Source of the DNA: Nesterenkonia sphaerica
Lineage (GTDB): Bacteria > Actinomycetota > Actinomycetes > Actinomycetales > Micrococcaceae
Reading direction: 5' to 3'
DNA length: 39,902 bases
Assembly: GCF_005771565.1 (NCBI RefSeq)
Contig: NZ_VAWA01000018.1
Coordinates: 1-39,902 of the forward strand
This document shows, piece by piece, positions 1 through 8,269 of the stretch (position 1 is its first letter; every line of letters begins with the position of its first letter). Under the pieces are notes generated by a model. It searched no databases, had not been told where the DNA came from, and worked only from the letters and a program-made list of their open reading frames with translations. A program made the position numbers and the translations under genes.

Positions 1-49
1 CTGCCTCTACACCCTCAAACGCGAAGAGCCGGTTTAGCGCCCTTGACGA

Positions 50-1204
50 CTACTTCTGCAGACGTTGCAAGTATTGCTCAAGCTCAGCGTCATTACTGAC
101 TTCAGCAACAATCTCGGCGGTATGTTCACCAAGAGACGGCGCTGGACGACGAAGCGTCCCGGGAGACCGTTTCAATCGCGGAACAACATCGTGCATCAAA
201 TCTTGGCCCTCACCCACCAGGACGCCGCGAGAAGTAAAGTAATCAGAATCCACTAATTCCTCAATCTTAGAGACCGGTCCCGCCGTGACACCCTGGCTGG
301 TCAGATATTCCAGCACATGCTTTCTGGAGTATTGGATAAAGTACTGAGATATGTAGTCATCTAACTCCTCAACATTGGCAATACGAGCAGAGTTTGTAGC
401 AAACCGCGGGTCATTGATCAGCTCCTCATGCCCGATGGCGGCGAATAAGCGTTCCGCCATAGCTTGAGTAGATCCAGAAAGGGCGACCCACTTTCCATCT
501 GCACATTGGTAGACATTTCGCGGCGCCGTCGAGTTCAATCTGCTCCCCGACCTTTGCGGCGATTCGCCGGTGATACTAAAATCGGCCGCTTGAGGACCCA
601 TGATCGCGAATAGAGGCTCGAAGAGAGACAAGTCAATGACTTCACTCTTGCCCTCGACACGACCAAAAAGCGATGCTGCGACGGCGAAGGCACCAAAAGT
701 CCCCGCCACCATGTCGGCGAATGCCCCCGGCGGCAATTGTGGGGGCCCATCCGGCTCCCCGGTCCGGTCTGCCATGCCGGATGCTGCTTCTATCAGTGTC
801 CCAAATCCGGGCATCGACGCCCGCGAGCCAGTGAGCCCCCAACCAGAAATATGAACAATAATAATCGAGGGGTTTAACTGCTCGAGGACGTCATCAGAAA
901 GGCCAAACTTGGCCATGTCGCCTGGCTTGAAGCTGTCTACTACGACGTCAGACGACTGAACTAGGCGCTTCATGATCTCCAGGTGATATTCGTCCTTCAG
1001 ATTGACCTCGAGGCTGCGCTTATTCCGAGCGTAGGTCTTCCAATAGGTCTCGACGCCCTGCGTGTTCCAGTTTCTCAGGGTGTCTCCGGTACCGACGGCT
1101 TCGGCCTTGATAACGTCAGCACCGAAGTCTGCCAAGAGAAGACTCAACTGGTTGCCTGCCACCAGTCGAGACAGGTCAAGAACTCGAACTCCGTGTAAAA
1201 GCAT
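50..1204 (-). CDS. Family III (CaiB/BaiF) CoA-transferase
   Basis: Predicted cytoplasmic enzyme moving CoA between carboxylic acids; class III enzymes use an aspartyl-CoA intermediate. The N-terminal GVRVLDLSRLVAG, the ADFGADVIKAE segment and the PGAFADMVAG segment are typical of the family; D166 (numbered from the TTG at 1210) aligns with the catalytic Asp of formyl-CoA transferase. Length (384 aa) is normal. I place the start at the ATG at 1204, because an AGGAAG sits about 9 nt upstream; the in-frame TTG at 1210 is too close to it. It lies 47 nt downstream of the CitE-like lyase on the same strand, so the pair probably activates and cleaves one acid. The exact substrate (citramalate, itaconate, malate or other) cannot be read from the sequence. 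Confidence 0.9.
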   Translation of the reverse strand: MLLHGVRVLDLSRLVAGNQLSLLLADFGADVIKAEAVGTGDTLRNWNTQGVETYWKTYARNKRSLEVNLKDEYHLEIMKRLVQSSDVVVDSFKPGDMAKFGLSDDVLEQLNPSIIIVHISGWGLTGSRASMPGFGTLIEAASGMADRTGEPDGPPQLPPGAFADMVAGTFGAFAVAASLFGRVEGKSEVIDLSLFEPLFAIMGPQAADFSITGESPQRSGSRLNSTAPRNVYQCADGKWVALSGSTQAMAERLFAAIGHEELINDPRFATNSARIANVEELDDYISQYFIQYSRKHVLEYLTSQGVTAGPVSKIEELVDSDYFTSRGVLVGEGQDLMHDVVPRLKRSPGTLRRPAPSLGEHTAEIVAEVSNDAELEQYLQRLQK

Positions 1205-1219
1205 ATGCAAACTACTTCC

Positions 1220-1262
1220 TGATATTTGTAAGGCTCTTTATATTTATATAATTAATTATTTA
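1220..1262. other. Very AT-rich spacer between lyase and CoA-transferase genes
   Basis: Nearly all A/T from 1238 to 1260 in an otherwise GC-rich window. It includes the last codons of the lyase gene (AAT AAT TAA on the minus strand). On the minus strand it contains TATATAA and TATAAA, so it could supply a -10 element for the CoA-transferase, but no convincing -35 is visible. It may equally be a low-complexity spacer. Confidence 0.4.
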
Positions 1263-2121
1263 TCCCATGGAATCGCTCGTAAGCCTCGACGTGGCGCACA
1301 GCGCGGCGATAGACCGGGTAGTCGATGAAGCTTCCGTCGGAAAGTTTGATCGAAGCGTTCCCCTGACCCTCGGCATCCTCGAAAACGGATATTAATTCCC
1401 TCAAACGATGGAACTCTTCTTCAGTAACCAGGAATCCCTTTCTAGCGATCTCCACCTGGCTGGGATGAATGCACAGTTTGCCTTTCATCCCTAATTGAAC
1501 GATTGGACCCATGCGGGCTGAGAGCCCCTCGCTGTCTTGCACATTCATGTGGGGAGTGTCGATGGGGCCGTTGAGGCCAGCGGCTCGAGACGCGATCACA
1601 AGCTGCTGCCTCACATAATCAAATTCTTCTCCTCCACCGGTCGGCTCAATCTGCCACTCGTGGGAGAGATCAGCTGCACCGAGGGCTAGCCGCCGAACGG
1701 CAGGGTACTCTGCAATCGCTAGGGCGTTGACAATGCCTCGACTGGATTCAATGAGAGCCACTACGGGGAGCCTGGCCATGACGCCGTCCACATGCTGCTC
1801 AAGTAGTTGGAGATCTTCTATTCCTTGAACTTCAGGAAGCACTACAAAATCGATATGGTCGGCAAGGTCAGCAAGAAACGCTCCGTCTTCAGGCAGGTGT
1901 TCGGTCGCGGCACTATTGACTCGCACCCCCACCAAGACGTCCCGAGGATTCAGGTTCGGCAACTCGCGACGCAGGCGGGCCCTAGCGGCATCCTTTTGGG
2001 AGGCTGCCAGGGCGTCTTCAAGATCAATGATGATCGCATCTGCTCCGCTCATACACGCTTTTTCAAAACGGTCGGGTCGGTCGGCGGGTACGAATAGCAG
2101 CGTGGCAGTCTCGTCAATCAT
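1252..2121 (-). CDS. CitE-like HpcH/HpaI aldolase (acyl-CoA lyase)
   Basis: A 289-aa TIM-barrel lyase of the CitE/malyl-CoA/citramalyl-CoA lyase group, which cleaves a hydroxyacyl-CoA to acetyl-CoA plus a 2-oxoacid using Mg2+. Visible motifs are FVPADRPDRFEKA at the N-terminus, the metal-binding DLEDAL near residue 34, VRVN near 66, LIESSRGI, LGAADLSHEW and the C-terminal KLCIHPSQV signature. Its stand-alone form next to a CoA-transferase argues for a CoA-thioester substrate rather than the ACP-linked citrate lyase complex, whose alpha and gamma subunits are absent. An AC-GGAG Shine-Dalgarno lies just upstream of the ATG. The precise substrate is inferred only by context: citramalyl-CoA or malyl-CoA are the best candidates. 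Confidence 0.88.
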   Translation of the reverse strand: MIDETATLLFVPADRPDRFEKACMSGADAIIIDLEDALAASQKDAARARLRRELPNLNPRDVLVGVRVNSAATEHLPEDGAFLADLADHIDFVVLPEVQGIEDLQLLEQHVDGVMARLPVVALIESSRGIVNALAIAEYPAVRRLALGAADLSHEWQIEPTGGGEEFDYVRQQLVIASRAAGLNGPIDTPHMNVQDSEGLSARMGPIVQLGMKGKLCIHPSQVEIARKGFLVTEEEFHRLRELISVFEDAEGQGNASIKLSDGSFIDYPVYRRAVRHVEAYERFHGINN

Positions 2122-2220
2122 GGATACTCCGTCCGGGGAAAGTGCTAAAGAAAACAGCTTGAAGTCGGTACTGATGGTCTACAAAGTGGTCTTTTCTTGA
2201 ATATCGGAAAAGGTTGGTGG

Positions 2221-2889
2221 CTATGTATGCAGCTCCTCGGCAGGTGCCTGCGTTTGGCGAGCCCGGAGGACGTCGTCGCGTGCTCCGAGGATGTGCTGGC
2301 TCATGTGTTCCTGAGCTAGATCTTCATCACCCGAATTGATGGCCTCCAAGATCCGGGAGTGTTCTTCAATTGACGCTCGAATACCCTCAGGAAAGAGAAA
2401 GGCTCGGTAGGGGGGTATCCCTGTCCACAGCTGATTAGCAAGCGCGTACAGCCGGGTGCTTCCAGATGCTTCCCAAACAGCGCGATGAAAAATTTCATTG
2501 GCACGGACGAGCGCTCCAGTATCGGCCGTTCCCAGCAGCTTTTCACCTACGAGATACGCCTCGCGAAGGTCTGCAGAGCCCCGCGATTGAGCGGCTGCTC
2601 GCTTAGCAAGGGCTCCCTCAATCAGAGCGCGGGCCTCATAGTGATCATTGAGGTCGCCGCTAGTCACTTCCGCAATAACCACTCGCCGGTTGGGCTTGAC
2701 CACGACGAAGCCGTCGCGCTCCAAATTTTGCAAAGCCTCACGGACAGGGATCCGTGAAACTTCGTACTGGCGCGCTAGGGCTTCTTGTCGTATTTCGGTG
2801 CCCGGAGCCAGATCGCCGTTCAGAATCTGCTTTCGCAATAACTCTGCCAATCGCTCACCAAGAGGGCGCTCACGGAGTGAGTCAGTCAT
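2221..2889 (-). CDS. GntR-family regulator, FCD (FadR) subfamily
   Basis: A 222-aa DNA-binding regulator. Residues 1-75 form the winged helix, with EALARQYEVSRIPVREALQNL as its typical helix-turn-helix. The rest is an all-helical FCD ligand domain with the expected histidines (IFHRAVWEASGS, EEHSRIL, EHMSQHI), which usually hold a metal that binds a small carboxylate. An AGGAGG Shine-Dalgarno precedes the ATG. A perfect palindrome 15 nt upstream of the start is the likely operator, implying autoregulation and control of the divergent transporter. It heads the minus-strand lyase/CoA-transferase group (100-nt gap to the lyase). The ligand is probably the acid being degraded. Confidence 0.92.
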   Translation of the reverse strand: MTDSLRERPLGERLAELLRKQILNGDLAPGTEIRQEALARQYEVSRIPVREALQNLERDGFVVVKPNRRVVIAEVTSGDLNDHYEARALIEGALAKRAAAQSRGSADLREAYLVGEKLLGTADTGALVRANEIFHRAVWEASGSTRLYALANQLWTGIPPYRAFLFPEGIRASIEEHSRILEAINSGDEDLAQEHMSQHILGARDDVLRARQTQAPAEELHT

Positions 2890-2903
2890 CGTTATTCCTC
2901 CTC

Positions 2904-2931
2904 TACTGGATACAGTATCCCATATCCAGTA
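2904..2931. promoter_or_regulatory. Palindromic GntR operator candidate
   Basis: TACTGGATA, ten bases, then TATCCAGTA is a perfect inverted repeat. Nested inside it is a second perfect palindrome, GGATAC-A-GTATCC (2908-2920). It sits between the divergent GntR gene and the transporter, right next to the regulator's Shine-Dalgarno. The xGTATACx-like core suits FCD-type GntR proteins. The sequence is direct evidence; occupancy is inference. Confidence 0.72.
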
Positions 2932-3059
2932 CGCTACGAGTGTGGCACGTCACATTTGAACCCAGGTGAGTGCCAGCTCGAGCACACGATGTCGCTACTT
3001 CGGTGCCCTGAGTCCTCGAACACCTTGAACATCCAGGAACGTGAACGAAAGAGGACAGT

Positions 3060-4415
3060 ATGATGTCTCAATCCAATGAGAAAGCCGGACTCTCCAGCGA
3101 TGCCGACGTAGGCATCCGTGAGGACGAAGTCCCGTCAAGAATCATGGGGATGAAGATTCCGTGGTTCCTGGCGATGTTCGTGGTCGTCATCGCGGCATCA
3201 CTCCTGGAGGCAATGCCCAATGAAATCATCTCTGGCTTCACAGTGGTGATGGTACTGGGCGGACTACTTTGGTGGGCTGGCGAGCGTGTGCCAGTGATCA
3301 AGAAGTACGGCCTACCCACGGTTCTCTGCATCCTAGTTCCATCCATATTTCTTTACCTTGGCTGGATGCCGCAGCAGATGGCTGAGGTGATCGACACCTT
3401 CACCAGCGAATCCGGGTTCATCAATTTCTACATTGCGGCATTGATCTCCGGAAGCATCCTGGGAATGCCGCGCCAAATTCTCCTAAGGGCCGGCGCCCGG
3501 TTTGCCGTCCCACTAGTGGGCATGGTCGCCATTGTATTTGTGACCATTGGTGGTCTTGCCTCACTACTTGGCTTTGGATTCCGTGACGGCATTCTTTACG
3601 TCGCGGGCCCCATCCTCGGCGGCGGTATCGGAGCTGGCGCGGTCCCGATGTCAGAAATGTATGCCCTCCAAATGGGCGGGGGCTCTGAGGATTACCTCAC
3701 TCAGCTCATCCCTGCGATCGTCGTCGCCAATGTGCTGGCAATTATGATCGCCGGAATATACAACGGTGTGTCACAAAATGGCAAACAACTCTTCGTTGGC
3801 TTCAATGGCGAAGGCAACCTGGTCAAAGCGACTGGCGACCCCAGGGACTTCCAATTAGGAAAACGCAAGAACTTCGGCACTTTCCGTATGCTGTCTGTCG
3901 GGCTGGCGCTCTCAGGCACGCTATTCATTATGGGCACGATCATTGCAGTGTTTACACCTGGTATCCACTCATACGCCTGGACCATCTTGCTCGCAGCGAT
4001 GATCAAGATATTCGGCTTACTCCCCCAGTCCTTTGAAGAAGCTGTTGTTGTTTGGTATGGCTTTGTCGCCCGGACCCTAACGGCTGCATTGCTGGTCGGG
4101 GTGGGTGTCGCGTACCTAGATATCGCCGAGCTGCTCGGACTATTCGGCGATGGCACGTACTTCGTACTGGTCGTCGCGACTGTCTTTCTTGCCGCCATCA
4201 TGGCGGGGCTATTGGGTAGATTAGTGAAGTTCTACTTCCTGGAATCGTCCGTATCGATCGGTTTGGGTATGACCGATATGGGAGGTACAGGCGATGTCGC
4301 AGTACTCAGTGCCGCCAACAGGCTGGAGCTCATGCCATTCCTGCAGATATCGAGCAGGCTCGGCGGCGCCTTTGTGCTCCTAGTCCTGTCATTCCTCATT
4401 CCACTGCTTGCATAA
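3060..4415 (+). CDS. 2-hydroxycarboxylate transporter (2HCT/CitS-like)
   Basis: A 451-aa inner-membrane secondary transporter of the 2HCT family, which carries citrate, malate, lactate or citramalate with Na+ or H+. The family hallmarks are both GGxG re-entrant-loop motifs: GGGIGAGAVPMSEMY near residue 187 and MTDMGGTGD near 405. The conserved arginine in ISSRLGG (R433) contacts the substrate carboxylate in CitS/MleP homologues. About 11 hydrophobic segments follow a polar 30-residue cytoplasmic N-terminus. Two adjacent ATGs (3060, 3063) follow an AAGAGGA at 3049-3055; the second is better spaced. It is divergent from the GntR/lyase/CoA-transferase genes across a palindromic operator, so it probably imports their substrate. 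Confidence 0.9.
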   Translation: MMSQSNEKAGLSSDADVGIREDEVPSRIMGMKIPWFLAMFVVVIAASLLEAMPNEIISGFTVVMVLGGLLWWAGERVPVIKKYGLPTVLCILVPSIFLYLGWMPQQMAEVIDTFTSESGFINFYIAALISGSILGMPRQILLRAGARFAVPLVGMVAIVFVTIGGLASLLGFGFRDGILYVAGPILGGGIGAGAVPMSEMYALQMGGGSEDYLTQLIPAIVVANVLAIMIAGIYNGVSQNGKQLFVGFNGEGNLVKATGDPRDFQLGKRKNFGTFRMLSVGLALSGTLFIMGTIIAVFTPGIHSYAWTILLAAMIKIFGLLPQSFEEAVVVWYGFVARTLTAALLVGVGVAYLDIAELLGLFGDGTYFVLVVATVFLAAIMAGLLGRLVKFYFLESSVSIGLGMTDMGGTGDVAVLSAANRLELMPFLQISSRLGGAFVLLVLSFLIPLLA

Positions 4416-4440
4416 GCGACCCAGCGGGTTCCCAGAATCC

Positions 4441-4494
4441 GCGTTCAGAGGAGTTCCCCGACACGCACTTAGGTCGGGGAACTCCTCTGAACGC
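4441..4494. terminator. Bidirectional terminator hairpin
   Basis: A perfect 22-bp stem (4441-4462 with 4473-4494) and a 10-nt loop. It lies 26 nt after the 2HCT stop and 2 nt before the end of the convergent AEC gene. It therefore fits a shared terminator for both convergent transcripts, although neither side has a clear T-run. Confidence 0.85.
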
Positions 4495-4496
4495 AA

Positions 4497-5483
4497 CTAT
4501 TGGGCCGTGATTGCCACGAACAGAGTGATGGAGGGTATGGCCAAGAGCGTCGTCAGCAGCACTGTGTCTCTAGCGACGATCTCTCCTGTTCCGTAGCGAA
4601 TCGCGGAAATAAACACGTTCTGCGCCGCGGGTAGGCCTCCCAGGACTACGGCCGTGAGGAGCTGGTGGCCTTGGAGACCGAAAATTAATGTAGCGCATAG
4701 GTAGGCCAACGTTGGGTGAAGAACAAGCTTGAAGACGCAGGCCGTCAAAACCTCGGCACGGCGACCGGAGGCGCGAGCCAATGGCTTCGTTCCCACCAGA
4801 GAGAGCCCGAAAGCAAGTAGCATCAGCGGCACGGCAGCTCCGCCGATGACCTCCACCGACTCCTGAAGGGGCCCTGGTAGTCGCCATTGCTGCCAGGAGA
4901 ACAAGAGACCTAACAGAGCCCCCAACACCATGGGATTGCCAGCTGATTGACCGACACTTCGGAGAACTGCTGCCATTGCGCTCGGACTCGTCTGAGACTC
5001 ATTCTGTGGGGAGGATCTGCCAGACGAACCGCGACTCCGTGTCAGCTGGTCCAGGGCGATCACATAAAGCGGTGTATAGAGTGCGAGTTGAAACACGATG
5101 ACCGGCGCTGCTAGCGCCAAATCCCCCAAGACATAAGCCGCAATGGGGAGCCCAAGGTTCGTAGCATTTACCAAGGAGGCACTCATCCCTCCCAAAAGGC
5201 GCTCTGCCCCGGTCCGTTGCCTGAATAGTACGACGCTCAACACAGAAAAGAGCGCAAGGGTTGTCACAGCACTGATTGCCGCAATTGCCATCTGCGGGCC
5301 GACGACCTCGCGGAACTCGGCCTGGGAGATGGTGACAAACAGAAGGCACGGAGTAGCAATGAAAAACGCCACACGGCTAAGGCTTGTGCGAGCCTCGTAG
5401 GGGATGAGGTGGAAACGGCCGATCAAATATCCGGTCACAATGATCACCCAGATCACAGTGAACCCGGAGAGAACCGAAGCCAT
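4497..5483 (-). CDS. AEC-family (auxin efflux carrier-like) transporter
   Basis: A 328-aa polytopic membrane protein with about ten hydrophobic segments in two five-helix halves around a charged central loop (residues ~150-170). Family landmarks are the ATPCLLF segment near 43 and NATNLGLPIAAYVLGD (residues 106-121), the crossing motif of the first half. Bacterial members such as MdcF/MleP2-like permeases carry malonate, malate or related acids. That suits its position beside the organic-acid genes, though it lies on the opposite strand and is convergent with the 2HCT gene. The ATG is preceded by GGGAGGG at 5-nt spacing. Substrate unknown. Confidence 0.85.
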   Translation of the reverse strand: MASVLSGFTVIWVIIVTGYLIGRFHLIPYEARTSLSRVAFFIATPCLLFVTISQAEFREVVGPQMAIAAISAVTTLALFSVLSVVLFRQRTGAERLLGGMSASLVNATNLGLPIAAYVLGDLALAAPVIVFQLALYTPLYVIALDQLTRSRGSSGRSSPQNESQTSPSAMAAVLRSVGQSAGNPMVLGALLGLLFSWQQWRLPGPLQESVEVIGGAAVPLMLLAFGLSLVGTKPLARASGRRAEVLTACVFKLVLHPTLAYLCATLIFGLQGHQLLTAVVLGGLPAAQNVFISAIRYGTGEIVARDTVLLTTLLAIPSITLFVAITAQ

Positions 5484-5752
5484 CGCACCCTCCCTGAATA
5501 ACTACAGTTGCACGACATTCAATGACGACAGATCGCGCTCAAGAGCAGACCCATTGCAACAATGGCCACGCAACTTTTGAGGACAGCACGAGGCGCACGG
5601 GAAGCTCCGAACGCTGACCCGGACACTCGTGCGACGAAACTCTACGCCATCCCCGGCCCGCACCGATGATCGAGCCGACTCACAGCAGTATAGGGAGAAC
5701 CGGGACGTTCATTGAGCCCTCGGGCGAATTCACTCAACCGGAGAGGAAGCGC

Positions 5753-6730
5753 ATGCAGTTCAATTCCTTGCCAGGCTTTCAGCGTCCCGTATCGGCGCAA
5801 GTTCTCGGCACGCTCACTTTCGGTGACACTGTCGACCGCGATGCTGCGCGCCACATACTCAACATCGCGCGTGAAGCCGGGGTAAATATTATCGACACTG
5901 CCAATGGGTATGCGGACGGCGACGCAGAACGAATACTCGGAGACCTACATGCCGAACTCGACGACTGTCTGATCTGCACCAAGGCTGGCATGCCCCATCC
6001 GGATGCTGAGGGTTACCCCCCTCTTTCTCCGGAGGGGCTTCAAGCGTCCATAGATGGCAGCTTGCGAAGGTTGCGCCGCGAGAGTGTCGACCTTTTTTAC
6101 TTACATAAACCAGACCGACAGACTCCTATTCTTGAAACCCTTCAGACCGTCAAGAATTTGATGAATCAGGGACAAATTCGAGCCTGGGGGGTGTCCAACT
6201 ACTCAGCGTGGCAAATCGCGGACCTCGAGGCCACAGCTGACAAGCTTGGCATGCCTCGCGCCGCAGTCGCACAACAGCTGTACAACCCTTTGGCTCGACG
6301 GATAGAGGAGGAATTCGTCGAATTCGCTGCCACGCGGAACTACCACACCATGGCGTACAACCTGCTTGCCGGTGGGTTGCTCAGCGGCAAGTACGATTTC
6401 GCGCAGGGCCCGGGTCCCAGCGGTCGCTTCTCCTCCTCGAAAGTCGCATCGAGGTACAAGAATCGGTACTGGAAAAACCAACTATTCTCTGGCGTCTCTC
6501 AGTTAGACCGGCTCGCGGAGGAGTCTGGACTCACCTTGGTAGAACTTACGCTGAGGTGGATCATTTCGCAGCCTGTGACCAATTCCGTCCTACTAGGAGC
6601 CTCACGGGCACAGCAGCTCAGGGGCAACCTCACCGCGCTCTCAAAGGGGCCACTCCCCGATGACTTGATACAAGCATGCAACGACGCCACAGAGGACCTT
6701 CGCGGCCCCATGCCCTCATACAATCGATAA
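5753..6730 (+). CDS. Aldo/keto reductase
   Basis: A 325-aa NADPH-dependent oxidoreductase of the AKR TIM-barrel superfamily. The catalytic tetrad is visible as D48, Y53, K77 and H118 (IIDTANGYADG, ICTKAG, FYLHKPD). The cofactor end is represented by RWIISQPVTNSVLLGAS. I start at the ATG at 5753, preceded by GAGAGGAAG; upstream in-frame ATGs (from 5666) add 29 residues that do not look like AKR sequence. Close relatives reduce aldehydes or sugar-derived carbonyls, but no substrate can be assigned. The 5484-5752 gap upstream shows no other gene; TATAGG at 5689-5694 is a possible -10. Confidence 0.88.
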   Translation: MQFNSLPGFQRPVSAQVLGTLTFGDTVDRDAARHILNIAREAGVNIIDTANGYADGDAERILGDLHAELDDCLICTKAGMPHPDAEGYPPLSPEGLQASIDGSLRRLRRESVDLFYLHKPDRQTPILETLQTVKNLMNQGQIRAWGVSNYSAWQIADLEATADKLGMPRAAVAQQLYNPLARRIEEEFVEFAATRNYHTMAYNLLAGGLLSGKYDFAQGPGPSGRFSSSKVASRYKNRYWKNQLFSGVSQLDRLAEESGLTLVELTLRWIISQPVTNSVLLGASRAQQLRGNLTALSKGPLPDDLIQACNDATEDLRGPMPSYNR

Positions 6731-6749
6731 AGTTTTTCGCAAGTGCCAA

Positions 6750-6769
6750 GGTCCCGCGGTCGCGGGGCC
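6750..6769 (+). terminator. Short GC-rich hairpin after aldo/keto reductase
   Basis: GGTCCCGC-GGTC-GCGGGGCC forms an 8-bp stem with one G-T wobble and a tetraloop, 20 nt after the reductase stop. There is no T-tract. It may end the upstream transcript; alternatively it lies in the leader of the next gene. Confidence 0.4.
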
Positions 6770-6810
6770 AGGCGAGGGCGGCCTGTCACGACAATACAGG
6801 GAGCGCCACC

Positions 6811-8226
6811 GTGGAAGAACCGATCGATCTGCTGGTCATAGGCGGTGGCACCGCCGGCATTGTGGGGGCCAAGACGGCCGTGCGGCTGGGAGCCCGCACG
6901 ATCCTGGTGGAGGAGAACCGCACAGGGGGTGACTGTCTGTGGACCGGTTGCGTGCCATCCAAGACGCTCCTCTCTGCGGCCGCGCAAGCCGCTGCAGACC
7001 GGGAGGCCTCCGGCGCAGAGCCGGACTTTGACAGCATCCGCCGCCGGATCCGCGAGGCAATCCGCACCATTGAGCCCGAAGACTCGCCGGAGACTTTGGA
7101 AGCGTTCGGGATCACCGTTCTGCAGGGAACCGCGCGGTTCACCACACCCGGTGAAGCGCTCGTGAACGGGAAGCTGATTCGCTTCCGCCAAGCGCTCATC
7201 GCCACCGGAAGTGCCCCCTCCATCCCTCCGGTCGAAGGACTGCAAGAGGTCCCCTTCGTCACCTCGGAGACCATCTGGGACCTGCCGAGCCTGCCGTCTC
7301 GACTGCTGGTGCTCGGCGGCGGGCCCATCGCCTGCGAGCTCGGACAGGCCTTCGCCCGGCTGGGTTCCCGAGTGACGCTGCTAGTCCGCTCAGGACTGCT
7401 CCCCCAAGAGGACGCGGAAGCGGCGGACCTTGTCCACGCCAGCCTGGAGCGCGATGGAGTGAATGTGCTCCTGCATGAGGAAGCTCAACACGTCTGCTCT
7501 ACCCGCGGAACCACGGTGGTCACCACAACAGCAGGTCAGGAAATCGAGGCCGACATGATCCTCGTCGCCACCGGACGCACTGCCCACACCGCCACCCTGG
7601 GCTTAGACGCCCTAGGCGTCGATTGCGATGAGCGCGGGCAAGTGCTCATCGACGCCTCAATGCGCACCGCCAGCAGGTCCATCTGGGCTGCCGGGGATGT
7701 GACCCAGTATCCGAAGTTCACCCACCTCGCGGGCGTCTACGCGAGTACGGCGGCGTCGAACGCGGTGTTAGGTTTACGGCGATCAGTGGGCCAGGTGGTG
7801 CCGCGGGTGACCTTCACCTCCCCGGAAGTGGCCGCTGTGGGTAAGACGGCACCCGCAGGCCCAGGCCAGACCACCTCCACCGTGTACCTGAAGGACACGG
7901 ACCGCGCGGTGACGGAGGGGGCGCAAGAAGGATTTGTCCGGCTCGTCATCGGCGCACGTGGACGTATCCTCGGCGGCACCATCGTAGGCCCGCGTGCCGG
8001 CGAGTCGCTGGGCGAACTGGCTGTGGCAGTCTCACAGAAAATGAGCACGCGCCAGCTGGCGCAGATCACCCACCCCTACCCCACCTACAGCGATGCGCTG
8101 TGGAATGCCGCCATCGCGCACGCCCGTTCCGGCCTGGATTCTCGCTTCGCCCGGACTGCCACCGGGGTCCTCTCCGGCCTGGTGCGCCACCGGGAAGAAC
8201 GACGACGTCGCCGTCGGCTTCCCTGA
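6811..8226 (+). CDS. MerA-like FAD/NAD(P) disulfide oxidoreductase
   Basis: A 471-aa pyridine nucleotide-disulfide oxidoreductase. The FAD-binding GGGTAG lies near residue 11, the redox pair in GGDCLWTGC is C42/C47, the NAD(P) Rossmann motif is VLGGGPIACELGQAF, and the C-terminal dimerisation domain ends with HPYPTYSDALW. In lipoamide dehydrogenases the catalytic base lies in HAHPT; here the aligned position is Tyr, as in mercuric reductase. There is no N-terminal HMA domain and no vicinal Cys pair at the C-terminus, so true mercury reduction is doubtful. The GTG start is preceded by AGGGAG at 7 nt; the upstream in-frame ATG at 6676 lies inside the aldo/keto reductase. The tail is strongly basic. 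Electron acceptor unknown. Confidence 0.88.
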   Translation: MEEPIDLLVIGGGTAGIVGAKTAVRLGARTILVEENRTGGDCLWTGCVPSKTLLSAAAQAAADREASGAEPDFDSIRRRIREAIRTIEPEDSPETLEAFGITVLQGTARFTTPGEALVNGKLIRFRQALIATGSAPSIPPVEGLQEVPFVTSETIWDLPSLPSRLLVLGGGPIACELGQAFARLGSRVTLLVRSGLLPQEDAEAADLVHASLERDGVNVLLHEEAQHVCSTRGTTVVTTTAGQEIEADMILVATGRTAHTATLGLDALGVDCDERGQVLIDASMRTASRSIWAAGDVTQYPKFTHLAGVYASTAASNAVLGLRRSVGQVVPRVTFTSPEVAAVGKTAPAGPGQTTSTVYLKDTDRAVTEGAQEGFVRLVIGARGRILGGTIVGPRAGESLGELAVAVSQKMSTRQLAQITHPYPTYSDALWNAAIAHARSGLDSRFARTATGVLSGLVRHREERRRRRRLP

Positions 8227-8245
8227 TCAGAGGACCGCTGGCCGC

Positions 8246-8267
8246 TCAGGGAAAGTTCAGGGAAAGT
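8246..8267 (+). repeat. Tandem 11-bp direct repeat
   Basis: TCAGGGAAAGT occurs twice with no gap, just after the oxidoreductase stop and just before the truncated ATPase remnant begins. It may mark a rearrangement junction. Confidence 0.7.
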
Positions 8268-8269
8268 AA

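Noticed and set aside
5666-5752. Longer start for the aldo/keto reductase
   Set aside because: The extra residues do not resemble the family, and the ATG at 5753 has a good Shine-Dalgarno.
6676-6810. Longer start for the MerA-like oxidoreductase
   Set aside because: It lies inside the preceding reductase gene; the GTG at 6811 has AGGGAG upstream and begins the FAD fold directly.
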